In this document: piece after piece, positions 1 to 5,138 of the stretch
Layout: each line of letters begins with the position of its first letter
Numbering within the stretch: the first letter of the stretch is position 1
Assembly (NCBI GenBank): GCA_018396395.1
Contig: JAGTQN010000005.1
Span: forward strand, 1-6,949
Origin: Candidatus Bathyarchaeota archaeon
Lineage (GTDB): Archaea > Thermoproteota > CALKCG01 > B24 > JAGTQN01
Direction: 5' to 3'
DNA length: 6,949 bases
The notes under the pieces: generated by a model
Database searches by the model: none
Seen by the model: only the letters and a program-made list of their open reading frames with translations
Told to the model about the DNA's origin: nothing
Made by a program: the position numbers and the translations under genes

Positions 1-183
1 GATGCGAGGGCCAGGAGCCTCGATCCTCGAACCTTCGAGCTTCATCTTCTATGCCAGGGCGGATTAAACGTAAGGGCCTTTGTGACTGGGGAGGAAGATC
101 GGATGGAACCTACCTTCTCGAAGATCCTTGGAAGGCGCCTTAAGTGTCTCAGGATCGATCTCTTGGACGTTCTGATGGATTAG
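1..183 (+). CDS. pus10: tRNA pseudouridine synthase Pus10, C-terminal fragment (5' end outside the window)
   Basis: The frame is open from base 1 to a TAG at 181-183 and gives 60 residues ending in IDLLDVLMD. The pattern 'C-Q-GG-L-N-V, F-V-TG-E, R-x-EP-T-F-S-K-ILG, K-C-L-R-IDLLDV' matches the C-terminal end of archaeal Pus10. There a conserved Cys-x-Gly-Gly strand is followed by a basic 'GD-x-x-R-T-x-P-S-x-S-x-x-LG' loop and a final Leu/Ile-Asp-Val-Leu strand. Pus10 makes pseudouridine 54 and 55 in the T-loop of archaeal tRNA, in place of bacterial TruB. The catalytic Asp and the N-terminal THUMP/zinc parts lie upstream and are not visible. The call rests on recalled family pattern, not a search. 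No terminator hairpin is evident after the stop. Confidence 0.82.
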   Translation, partial: DARARSLDPRTFELHLLCQGGLNVRAFVTGEEDRMEPTFSKILGRRLKCLRIDLLDVLMD

Positions 184-343
184 AGGTTTTAGGCTCATGA
201 AAGACGGGCTGTAAGTCGATGAGCTGAAGCGAAGTACAGTACCATCTCGTATTGTATAGTAAAGTAAAGCAAGTGGAAACGATAGTTTTGAATAGCAAAC
301 TTTTTCATGGAAGGAAAGAAGAAGGGGCCTCGGTGATATGAAT

Positions 344-1129
344 ATGAATATGTTGCCCCAAGAGAAAGAATGGTTCTTGGCTAGTATGACATGGCCCGAA
401 GCCAAAGAGGCCCTTACGAAGGCAGACTATGTCATCATTCCTGTCGGCAGCATTGAGCAGCATGGTCCCCATATATGCCTAGGCAACGATGCCTTTACGA
501 CCTTCGAAATCGTGAAAAAGGTTGTCGAAGGGGCGTATCCGAGACTTCGCCTCGTCGTCTTACCTCCGCTATATTATGGACAAAGCGAACATCACATGGC
601 CTTTCCAGGAACCGTTTCCCTAAGATTTTCGACCTTCATGGACCTTATCTACGATATCTGTTCGAGTCTCAAGAGACATGGAGTCCGGAGGATAGCTGTC
701 ATCAATGGTCATGGCGGAAATACTGGTCCCCTCAACCTCGTCCTTCAGTATCGAGTTAAGAAAGAACTCGGAATCCAGACTGCCCTCATCAACTGGTGGA
801 CCTATTCTGCAGATATAGGGCAACCAACCCATGCCGATAGGTTCGAGACGAGTGTTTCGATGTACCTTCTACCGGAATTCGTAAGGGAGGAAAGGATCGA
901 GAAGCCCAGCCTAAAGCCCTACACGATCAGCATGAAGGAAACTGGCTGGAATTCGGAACTATCGCCCCTCCTCCTCAATATGGACGAAAGGACCAATACG
1001 GGAGCCCTGCTTCCAGATCCAACATTGGCTTCGAAGGATCTTGGGAAAAAGTTTGTGGAAACCGCTGTCTGCAGGATCATTTATGTCCTCGAGAAGCTGA
1101 TCGCCCTAGAGCCTGCGCAGGGAACATAG
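344..1129 (+). CDS. creatininase/ArfB/MftE-family metal-dependent amidohydrolase
   Basis: This is a cytoplasmic enzyme of about 261 residues, the usual length for the creatininase superfamily, whose members hydrolyse C-N bonds with two metal ions (creatinine, formamidopyrimidine intermediates, mycofactocin precursor). Visible motifs, numbered from 344: PVGSIEQHGPH with E38 and H40, D49 in the following helix, GQSEHH and PGTVSL near residues 79-93, NGHGGN at 121-126 with H123, and H163...E168 in THADRFETS. The first four match known metal ligands (E34, H36, D45, H120 in Pseudomonas creatininase). Its E122 position is Gly here, so true creatininase activity is unlikely. The NGHGGN plus ETS pattern is closer to ArfB/MftE-like members. 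Start choice: three ATGs follow one another (338, 344, 350). GGTGAT at 332-337, complementary to the archaeal 16S 3' end, is best spaced (7 nt) for 344. No cofactor-pathway partner lies nearby, so the substrate is unknown. Confidence 0.88.
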   Translation: MNMLPQEKEWFLASMTWPEAKEALTKADYVIIPVGSIEQHGPHICLGNDAFTTFEIVKKVVEGAYPRLRLVVLPPLYYGQSEHHMAFPGTVSLRFSTFMDLIYDICSSLKRHGVRRIAVINGHGGNTGPLNLVLQYRVKKELGIQTALINWWTYSADIGQPTHADRFETSVSMYLLPEFVREERIEKPSLKPYTISMKETGWNSELSPLLLNMDERTNTGALLPDPTLASKDLGKKFVETAVCRIIYVLEKLIALEPAQGT

Positions 1130-1189
1130 GAGTCTAAGCTCGCCTTGTTTAGTTTAGCCTAGCCCACTCTAGCCTAATTTCATTGAAGC

Positions 1190-2221
1190 TTAGCCCACTT
1201 TCGACTCCCTTATCTCCTCCAAACCCGGATGCCATGGATTGCAAGGATGCTTTACCTTCTCTAGGGGCTCCCCCTCAATAAGGATCTCCTCGAATCGGTT
1301 CGTTCCTAGCCCCTTAGCTGCTGCCATACCTATATGGAGGATCTTACTAGGATTGAGTCCCATAATGGCCGTTCCTATGGTGTCAACGGCTACGGGATCG
1401 TAGCCTCCGATGGCCATATGGAGCTCATCGACTTGCCACTCTTCCTTGAAAAGGGTTGCCCCTGGCTTGGGGAGGGTCTTTGGATACATGACTGTAAGGG
1501 CATCGATGAGGGCTATGTTCATCCTATTGACATAGCATATGTCAACGATGGATCCAGCCAAGGTCTTAGACTGTCCGTAAAGGATGTCGCCGGGATCGTC
1601 CTTCTTCCCATGGGGTATGCCTCCTTTGGCGAACCCATAATACCTTCCAGGTGCTGTGCCCATCATGTTCTTCAGGGTCAGGGTCACTCCACTTCCCCAT
1701 CCCTTCAGAACAGGAACCGAGATTACGACATCGGCCAAGGCGTGAGCCGTCCTAGTGACCCAAAGCTCCTCCAAAACATAGGGATCTGGAACCCTAACCT
1801 TCCAGGCCTCATCCCAGTTGAGGTCTACAGGACGGGCATTGTACTTTTGGGCCATCTCGACAACGCCGAACTCGAAGAAGCTTTTCCAAGTTTGGGTACC
1901 GCCGCCCCCTTCACCTATTATGATTTCGCCAGCCTTGGTCCTCTCCCTGACGGCCTTGACAGTCGCCTCAAGAAACTCAGGGCTTGTGAGGGACCCCTTC
2001 CAAGGGAGCTTCCAGAGCATGGAGAAATTAGGCTTTACGAGGACCGTATCGCCCTTTTCGATGACCCTATCCACATCGAGGGCTGAGAAGATTTCGCATA
2101 CCATTTCATAGGGAGTCTTACCTTTTCTTATGCAGACCATGGATTTTCCCTCAAACTTAGGGATATTCTTCAAGCCCGACTTCGAAATAACGCCCTCCTT
2201 CGGTGCCACCAAACCTTCCAC
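1190..2221 (-). CDS. DUF362 family protein (PF04015-like), without a ferredoxin domain
   Basis: This 343-residue protein begins with GTG. It carries the DUF362 signature in order: VLVKPNF (61-66), T79-S-P after a variable loop, an acidic-glycine motif GEGGGG (103-108), DVVISVPVLKGWG (164-176), TLKNMMG (182-188), GGYDPVAVD (272-280) and a late AAAKGLGT (301-307). DUF362 proteins are widespread in archaea and anaerobic bacteria and often carry a 4Fe-4S ferredoxin segment. Here the few cysteines (30, 42, 229, 327) are scattered and no CxxCxxC cluster exists, so this is the stand-alone form. The biochemical role of the family is unsettled, and I assign none. The gene is convergent with the creatininase-family gene, 60 bp away. 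ATTTTATA on the minus strand (2248-2255) sits about 28 nt upstream of the GTG, so the transcript is probably leaderless or nearly so. An ATG at residue 28 is a less likely alternative start. Confidence 0.88.
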   Translation of the reverse strand: MEGLVAPKEGVISKSGLKNIPKFEGKSMVCIRKGKTPYEMVCEIFSALDVDRVIEKGDTVLVKPNFSMLWKLPWKGSLTSPEFLEATVKAVRERTKAGEIIIGEGGGGTQTWKSFFEFGVVEMAQKYNARPVDLNWDEAWKVRVPDPYVLEELWVTRTAHALADVVISVPVLKGWGSGVTLTLKNMMGTAPGRYYGFAKGGIPHGKKDDPGDILYGQSKTLAGSIVDICYVNRMNIALIDALTVMYPKTLPKPGATLFKEEWQVDELHMAIGGYDPVAVDTIGTAIMGLNPSKILHIGMAAAKGLGTNRFEEILIEGEPLEKVKHPCNPWHPGLEEIRESKVG

Positions 2222-2247
2222 CTATGAATAGAAACGAATTCTTTCCC

Positions 2248-2255
2248 TATAAAAT
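2248..2255 (-). promoter_or_regulatory. TATA box of the DUF362 gene
   Basis: The minus strand reads ATTTTATA, close to the archaeal TATA consensus. Its centre is about 30 nt from the GTG at 2221, which places transcription initiation a few bases ahead of or at the start codon. No Shine-Dalgarno-like sequence lies in the remaining gap, which fits a leaderless mRNA. Position and sequence are seen; use as a promoter is inferred. Confidence 0.55.
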
Positions 2256-2380
2256 TGTGTAATCATTAGAAATGATACTTTCCTTTCTAATCCATGTTCG
2301 ATTTTAGGGAATATAAAGAGCCATTCCTGATCTCATAGAAACTAAAGTATACGTCACAAGAAAATTAGGATAACTTAGCT

Positions 2381-2397
2381 AGGAAAAACTTTAATAG
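2381..2397 (+). promoter_or_regulatory. BRE/TATA promoter of the queT leader transcript
   Basis: A purine-rich AGGAAAAA (BRE-like) is followed directly by CTTTAATAG (TATA-like, 2389-2397). With the usual archaeal spacing of about 25 nt, transcription should start near 2415-2421. That is far upstream of the queT start at 2567 and right at the first hairpin of the structured leader. No in-frame ATG lies at the predicted start point, so this would not be a leaderless gene. Confidence 0.5.
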
Positions 2398-2414
2398 CAC
2401 CTTGATGATCTAGC

Positions 2415-2479
2415 TAGCCGAGTGGCTAAAGCGGGTGGGTTTCCGACCCGTTCCGCTATAGAAACCCCGGTGTCGGAAA
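2415..2479 (+). ncRNA. candidate structured leader RNA (riboswitch-like, with predicted H-type pseudoknot) ahead of queT
   Basis: Pairings read directly from the sequence: hairpin 1 TAGCC/GGCTA (2415-2419 with 2424-2428, loop GAGT). Hairpin 2 has an outer stem AGCGG/CCGCT (2430-2434 with 2453-2457) and an inner stem GGGT/ACCC (2437-2440 with 2446-2449). The loop of hairpin 2 is TTCCG (2441-2445), and its exact complement CGGAA lies at 2474-2478, giving a compatible H-type pseudoknot. Two longer pairings compete with hairpin 2: GGGTTTC 2437-2443 with GAAACCC 2461-2467 (7 bp), and TTTCCGAC 2440-2447 with GTCGGAAA 2472-2479 (8 bp, extendable by three pairs past a bulge). The location just ahead of a queuosine-precursor transporter, whose bacterial relatives are controlled by preQ1 riboswitches, makes a ligand-sensing leader attractive. 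It does not match the preQ1-I or preQ1-II sequence patterns as I recall them. Function is inferred. Confidence 0.5.
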
Positions 2480-2543
2480 ATGTTAAGCCTATACGAATCC
2501 ATACAGCCCTTTTCTCGAATATTAAGCGAATTAGGGGGACTAA

Positions 2544-2564
2544 GGGCCCACAGCTCAAGGGCCT
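2544..2564 (+). promoter_or_regulatory. possible hairpin covering the queT ribosome-binding site
   Basis: GGGCCC (2544-2549) can pair with GGGCCT (2559-2564), six pairs including one G-U, across a 9-nt loop. The second arm contains the only purine-rich stretch (AAGGG, 2557-2561) close to the ATG at 2567. If this is the ribosome-binding site, the hairpin would occlude it and could be the switching element downstream of the pseudoknot. The Shine-Dalgarno match is weak, so the assignment is tentative. Confidence 0.3.
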
Positions 2565-2566
2565 CT

Positions 2567-3151
2567 ATGAAGACTGAACGCGGGGAGAAGGTGGATAGAA
2601 AGGCTTTAGGTCTTTTGATGATCTTTGCAAGCCTATACGCCCTCCTAACCATAACCTTCGCCCCCATCTCCTTCGGGCCCCTTCAACTTCGTTTGGCTGA
2701 TTGTCTAATATCCCTGGCCGCCCTTTTTGGCTGGCCCCTCATCCTAGGGGTTACCTTGGGATGCTTTGTGGGCAACGCATACACGAATCTTTTTTACTTC
2801 TGGATGGGACCCTATGACATCCTTCTTGGACCCTTAGCTAACCTCGTAGCAGCTTCCATCATATTCCTTCTAAGAAAGCGTAGGCTTATGGCATGCATTA
2901 TCGGCTCGATTCCCGTAGGCTTTATTGTGGGTGGTTACCTATGGATTTTCTTCCCTCCACCGGACATCTTCGGGCTAATCCTCCCTGCCTGGACGTCCAT
3001 GGTATTAAGCCTCACGATAAGTAGCCTCATCGCTATTGGAGGGCTTGGTTATGGGCTTTTGAAAACCTTGAGCAAGGAGAGCATCCTTAAGCCCCTTATA
3101 TCCAGAGGGCTGAGGGTTTATACGGACTCCTCCGATGGAAAGGAAGGCTAG
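2567..3151 (+). CDS. queT: QueT-family transporter for queuosine/archaeosine precursors
   Basis: This is a 194-residue integral membrane protein with about five or six hydrophobic segments (roughly 13-33, 45-70, 83-103, 107-129 and 135-165). The hallmark of the QueT family (PF06177) is the loop after the first segment, here APISFGPLQLRLADCL (32-47). A second family motif follows: G-C-F-V-GN (65-70) and GPYDILLGPLANL (81-93). QueT proteins are S components or stand-alone permeases that import 7-deazaguanine precursors. In archaea the imported base would feed archaeosine or queuosine-type tRNA modification. Start choice: an in-frame ATG exists at 2480, but the 29 extra residues are not family-like and lie in the structured leader. 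ATG 2567 (MKTERGEKVD) fits the family N-terminus. No ECF ATPase is encoded nearby. The last 56 bp overlap the opposite-strand gene that ends at 3096. Confidence 0.82.
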   Translation: MKTERGEKVDRKALGLLMIFASLYALLTITFAPISFGPLQLRLADCLISLAALFGWPLILGVTLGCFVGNAYTNLFYFWMGPYDILLGPLANLVAASIIFLLRKRRLMACIIGSIPVGFIVGGYLWIFFPPPDIFGLILPAWTSMVLSLTISSLIAIGGLGYGLLKTLSKESILKPLISRGLRVYTDSSDGKEG

Positions 3152-3641
3152 ATGCACCTTTACGCGGATTCCTTAGGCGTTTGCAAAGACTGTAGACTGG
3201 ATCTTTCGGAAACCATGGATTCCTCGGAGCACCTATCCTAGGAATCGACTCCACTACAGACTTACGCTTCACGTCCACGATCCATAGGTCCCATAGTTCC
3301 CGAAAGCCAAAGGCATTATGGGCATAACCCTTGGGCATCGCTATGACATAATCGAAGGCTATGGGAGTCGCAAGGTCTGTTTGGAGCCACAGGTGGAGGA
3401 AGAGTTTTATACTTTTCCCTCGAAGGCTCGAAGAGGAAGGATGGGTTTCGCACTCTACAAGGACGAATTCCTTAAGCTCCCTGCTAAGCCGCACGGCGAA
3501 AAGGTCCGGTCTGATGGAACTCCAGCCTACCTCTGGGCATGGTGATTGGGAGGGCTCAAAATAAATATGAAAACCTCCATCCCTAAGCCTTCCATAGGCA
3601 GCCTCCTTCAAAGCGCCATGAAGTCCAGACTCTTGCCCCAA
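3096..3641 (-). CDS. hypothetical protein, possible PD-(D/E)XK nuclease-like fold
   Basis: This 181-residue frame starts with TTG (3641). I do not recognise a named family. Residues 1-30 read like a short helix then strand (ALKEAAYGRLRDGGFHIYFE). They are followed by RPDLFAV (44-50) and then a hydrophobic strand with FVLVECETHP (59-68). The PD...ECE arrangement resembles motifs II and III of restriction-endonuclease-like proteins (PD...ExK), but the lysine position holds Glu/Thr, so activity may be lost or altered. AFDYVIAMPKG (95-105) and LWDLWIVDV (116-124) look like the further core strands of such folds. The basic C-terminal tail (KRLRNPRKG) overlaps queT by 56 bp. A TATA-like CTTTAAGG (minus strand, about 3663-3670) lies 22-29 nt upstream, allowing a leaderless TTG; TTG at 3611 is an alternative. 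Long antisense-free frame, strand pattern and promoter support a real gene. Confidence 0.6.
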   Translation of the reverse strand: MGQESGLHGALKEAAYGRLRDGGFHIYFEPSQSPCPEVGWSSIRPDLFAVRLSRELKEFVLVECETHPSSSSLRGKSIKLFLHLWLQTDLATPIAFDYVIAMPKGYAHNAFGFRELWDLWIVDVKRKSVVESIPRIGAPRNPWFPKDPVYSLCKRLRNPRKGASSLPFHRRSPYKPSALWI

Positions 3642-3842
3642 GGTAGTCTCGTCCGAAGTTTCCTTAAAGCCCTGTTTAAGTCATAGCCTATAAGATCCTT
3701 GAGTTTCTACTCCAGAAATCTTGGCTAGTCTTCACGAGCCTTAGCATCTGACAAAATGCTTTTCCAGACCTTAGAAGGAAAGGAAAAGCGAAGGAAAGAT
3801 GATGGAGCCTTACTTGGATAGAATAAGTTTACGAAGCGAATG

Positions 3843-3850
3843 TTTTATAT
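3843..3850 (+). promoter_or_regulatory. TATA box of the zinc-ribbon membrane protein gene
   Basis: TTTTATAT is a strong archaeal TATA match. Initiation would fall near 3872-3875, leaving a leader of about 20 nt that contains the Shine-Dalgarno-like GGAG at 3886-3889, six bases before the TTG at 3896. The rest of the 3642-3895 spacer shows no gene or repeat that I can support. Confidence 0.6.
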
Positions 3851-3895
3851 GATATGAGAGGCATGAAATGTTAGATTAGAAGGTAGGAGATTCCT

Positions 3896-4129
3896 TTGGG
3901 AAAGGCTCGAAGGGTTGTGCCTTCAAGTCCTGTGGCTCAGCATAAGCACTGTCCAATATGCGGAGAAGTCATGCAACCCGATGAGGAATACTGCTCAGCG
4001 AAATGCGAGGAAGTAGCTGCCAAACGGAGGAAAGATGAACAGAGACTCCGGATAATTTGGTATGTTCTTCTCATCGTTATGATGCTGATTCTTTTACTGC
4101 CCCTGCTTCTTCAGTACAAAGGCTTCTAG
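3896..4129 (+). CDS. DUF2116-type zinc-ribbon protein with C-terminal membrane anchor
   Basis: This is a 77-residue protein. A basic N-terminus is followed by a four-cysteine zinc ribbon: HKHC-P-I-C (C19, C22) and Y-C-S-A-K-C (C33, C37). A charged helix (38-52, KRRKDEQRLR) leads to one transmembrane segment at about 53-73 (IIWYVLLIVMMLILLLPLLL). This layout, including the 'HKHC' lead-in, is that of the archaeal DUF2116 family (PF09889). Its function is unknown, though the architecture suggests a small membrane-tethered, cytoplasm-facing zinc protein. The start codon is TTG, chosen because GGAG (3886-3889) is six bases upstream and a TATA box (3843-3850) is correctly placed. The gene stands alone: the next gene on this strand begins 400 bp later. 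Confidence 0.85.
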   Translation: MGKARRVVPSSPVAQHKHCPICGEVMQPDEEYCSAKCEEVAAKRRKDEQRLRIIWYVLLIVMMLILLLPLLLQYKGF

Positions 4130-4180
4130 TAGGTAGATTAGAAAAAGCTTCTAAAGCCGTATCTGACAACCGATACTAAG

Positions 4181-4342
4181 TTAAAAATGCTGATCGAGCC
4201 AACGGCTGAATTCGATCTTTAATGTCCGTTCCATATCCGGATGTTTCTCGAGGAATTGGAGGAAGGTCCTCCTAAGCTCTACCACATCCGGATAAGCATT
4301 ATCAAGGTACTTTATGAATTCCCTAACGATATCTTCTTTCAT
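4181..4342 (-). CDS. small uncharacterised helical protein, 53 residues
   Basis: ATG at 4342 opens a frame of 53 codons ending in TAA at 4181-4183. The product begins MKEDIVREFIKYL and ends SRWLDQHF. It is rich in Glu, Arg, Lys and aromatic residues in a helical heptad-like pattern, with an 'AYPDVVELRRTFLQFLEKHPDM' type helix-turn-helix layout across residues 16-37. Composition is balanced and protein-like, unlike frames on the opposite strand. On the minus strand a T-rich TATA-like element (TTTTTTAAG, 4366-4374) lies about 28 nt before the ATG, as expected for a leaderless archaeal gene, and no Shine-Dalgarno is present. I recognise no family. It could be a protein-protein adaptor or a small regulator, but no motif shows this. 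It is transcribed away from the RidA gene. Confidence 0.6.
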   Translation of the reverse strand: MKEDIVREFIKYLDNAYPDVVELRRTFLQFLEKHPDMERTLKIEFSRWLDQHF

Positions 4343-4363
4343 GATTTAATATTAGAAGGCAGT

Positions 4364-4374
4364 ATCTTAAAAAA
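4364..4374 (-). promoter_or_regulatory. TATA-like element of the 53-residue gene
   Basis: The minus strand reads TTTTTTAAGAT. The centre is about 28 nt ahead of the ATG at 4342, the spacing expected for a leaderless transcript. This supports the small frame being expressed. Confidence 0.4.
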
Positions 4375-4440
4375 TCGATGCATAAATATCTTTGAGCTTT
4401 TTTACAAGAAATATAGACTTCTGATAAAGGCGAAGGATAT

Positions 4441-4483
4441 CTTAGGCTTAAGCTAATTAGCCTTAGGATTATGCTTAGGCTTA
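4441..4483. repeat. short direct and inverted repeats upstream of the RidA gene
   Basis: CTTAGGCTTA occurs twice (4441-4450 and 4474-4483). Between the copies, AGGCT (4444-4448) and AGCCT (4458-4462) form an inverted pair. The cluster ends 14 bp before the probable TATA box of the RidA gene, so it could be a regulator-binding site. It is also low in sequence complexity and may be incidental. Confidence 0.35.
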
Positions 4484-4496
4484 GGTAACACGAAAG

Positions 4497-4505
4497 ACTT
4501 AAATG
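4497..4505 (+). promoter_or_regulatory. TATA-like element of the RidA gene
   Basis: ACTTAAATG lies about 27 nt before position 4528. Transcription would begin near 4526-4530, giving either a leaderless GTG start at 4529 or a 9-nt leader to the ATG at 4538. The match to consensus is moderate. Confidence 0.35.
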
Positions 4506-4537
4506 CCATAAGAAACCTTTCAGCATCGGTGTTTGAG

Positions 4538-4876
4538 ATGAGTAAGAGGGTTATTCCAGGGGCAGTAATTGTCGGCAACCTCGTTTTTACTAGCGGTATG
4601 ACAGGAGGACCTGGGAATGTAGAAACACAGATAAGAAATACTCTGAGTAGGCTGAAGGCGACTCTAGAAAGTGCAGGTACATCTTTCGAAAATGTCATAA
4701 AAGCCACCGTTTATCTGGCAGATCTCTCGGACAGAGAGCGATACCTTAACAAAATATGGCGAGAAACCTTTCCTCAGAACCCTCCAGCTAGAACATGTGT
4801 TCAAGTGGGTCTGGGACCAGGAACGGCCGTTGAGATAGAAATGGTCGCCGTTATTCCTGAAAAAGAGAAAGCATAA
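4538..4876 (+). CDS. RidA/YjgF/YER057c/UK114 family protein (imine deaminase type)
   Basis: This protein of 112 residues is a typical length for the trimeric RidA fold, which hydrolyses reactive enamine/imine intermediates made by PLP enzymes. Visible family features: GNLVFTSGMTG (13-23), the helix VETQIRNTLSRLKATLESAG (28-47), VIKATVYLAD (53-62), PPARTCVQVGLGPG (82-95) and the final VEIEMVAVIP (98-107). R85 corresponds to the conserved catalytic Arg, and E101 to the conserved Glu in 'VEIE'. The N-terminal 'GPYS' segment of classical RidA is missing: the protein goes from RVIPG straight into the first strand. It may therefore be a divergent subgroup rather than RidA itself. ATG 4538 is preferred because GGTG (4528-4531) is six bases upstream; GTG 4529 would add three residues. 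The gene is monocistronic, with no PLP enzyme in the window. Confidence 0.85.
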   Translation: MSKRVIPGAVIVGNLVFTSGMTGGPGNVETQIRNTLSRLKATLESAGTSFENVIKATVYLADLSDRERYLNKIWRETFPQNPPARTCVQVGLGPGTAVEIEMVAVIPEKEKA

Positions 4877-5138
4877 AAGAAAAACTGGGGAGAAAGGAAA
4901 GGAAAAGGAAGGAAGCGAGGAAAAAGGAAACCAAAGAAAAGCTATTGGCTATATAACTGAAAAATGGAATAAGCAAAAAAGAGGGAACAAAGAAGCGTAT
5001 CGACGTCCCCTCTTTTCTCTATAGATCCTGACCTCATCATCTCTTTTTGGAAGAAAAGATTTTCCTCCTAGCATCGATCGGCAGCCCTGCTTTCATGTTT
5101 CTCCTCTTCTCTTCTCTTTGCCTCTAATTCTATTTTAT
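4877..5138. other. convergent intergenic spacer with purine tract then pyrimidine tract
   Basis: No convincing gene lies here. On the + strand, positions about 4880-4940 are almost all A and G, in repeated GGAAA/GGAAG units. Positions about 5040-5120 are dominated by C and T (TCTTTT, CTCCTCTTCTC). The two strands of this spacer are thus transcribed toward each other from the RidA gene and the enolase-superfamily gene, and both nascent RNAs end in T-rich runs. That fits archaeal termination at oligo-U. A TATATAAC (4950-4957) is also present. Confidence 0.5.
4977..5016. terminator. hairpin followed by T-rich run, probable bidirectional terminator
   Basis: AAAAGAGGG (4977-4985) pairs perfectly with CCCTCTTTT (5008-5016), nine pairs with a 22-nt loop. 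The loop holds a small CGT/ACG stem. The 3' arm runs into TTTTCTCT on the + strand, and by symmetry the minus strand ends in TTTTTT. Both convergent genes could stop here. A small independent RNA starting near 4980 is an alternative reading. Confidence 0.5.

Noticed and set aside
171..230. C/D-box guide RNA (TGATGG ... CGATGA, CTGA)
   Set aside because: Boxes are imperfect, and CGATGA and CTGA are one base apart, leaving no guide segment.
1158..1199. TAGCC-type short repeats (TAGCCCACT at 1160-1168 and 1191-1199)
   Set aside because: Only 9 bp long, and one copy lies within the end of the DUF362 coding region. No array spacing or dyad supports a function.
1334..2086. 250-codon + strand frame
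   Set aside because: It lies wholly inside the DUF362 gene on the opposite strand, whose family motifs are clear. Its translation has no recognisable pattern.
2411..2460. tRNA gene with a D-arm-like TAGCCGAGTGGCTAAAGC
   Set aside because: The D-arm resemblance is real, but the following arm has no proper 7-nt anticodon loop with U33, and no T-arm (GTTCRANNC) or matching acceptor stem follows. The segment folds better as two hairpins with a pseudoknot.
3799..3852. 17-codon + strand frame starting ATGATGGAG after AAGGAAAG
   Set aside because: It is too short to assess, ends inside the TATA box of the next gene and has no promoter of its own.
5037..5096. 19-codon minus strand frame MKAGLPIDARRKIF... 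preceded by GAGGAG
   Set aside because: The Shine-Dalgarno match is expected by chance in this purine-rich strand, and the frame sits in the terminator region just downstream of the enolase-superfamily gene.
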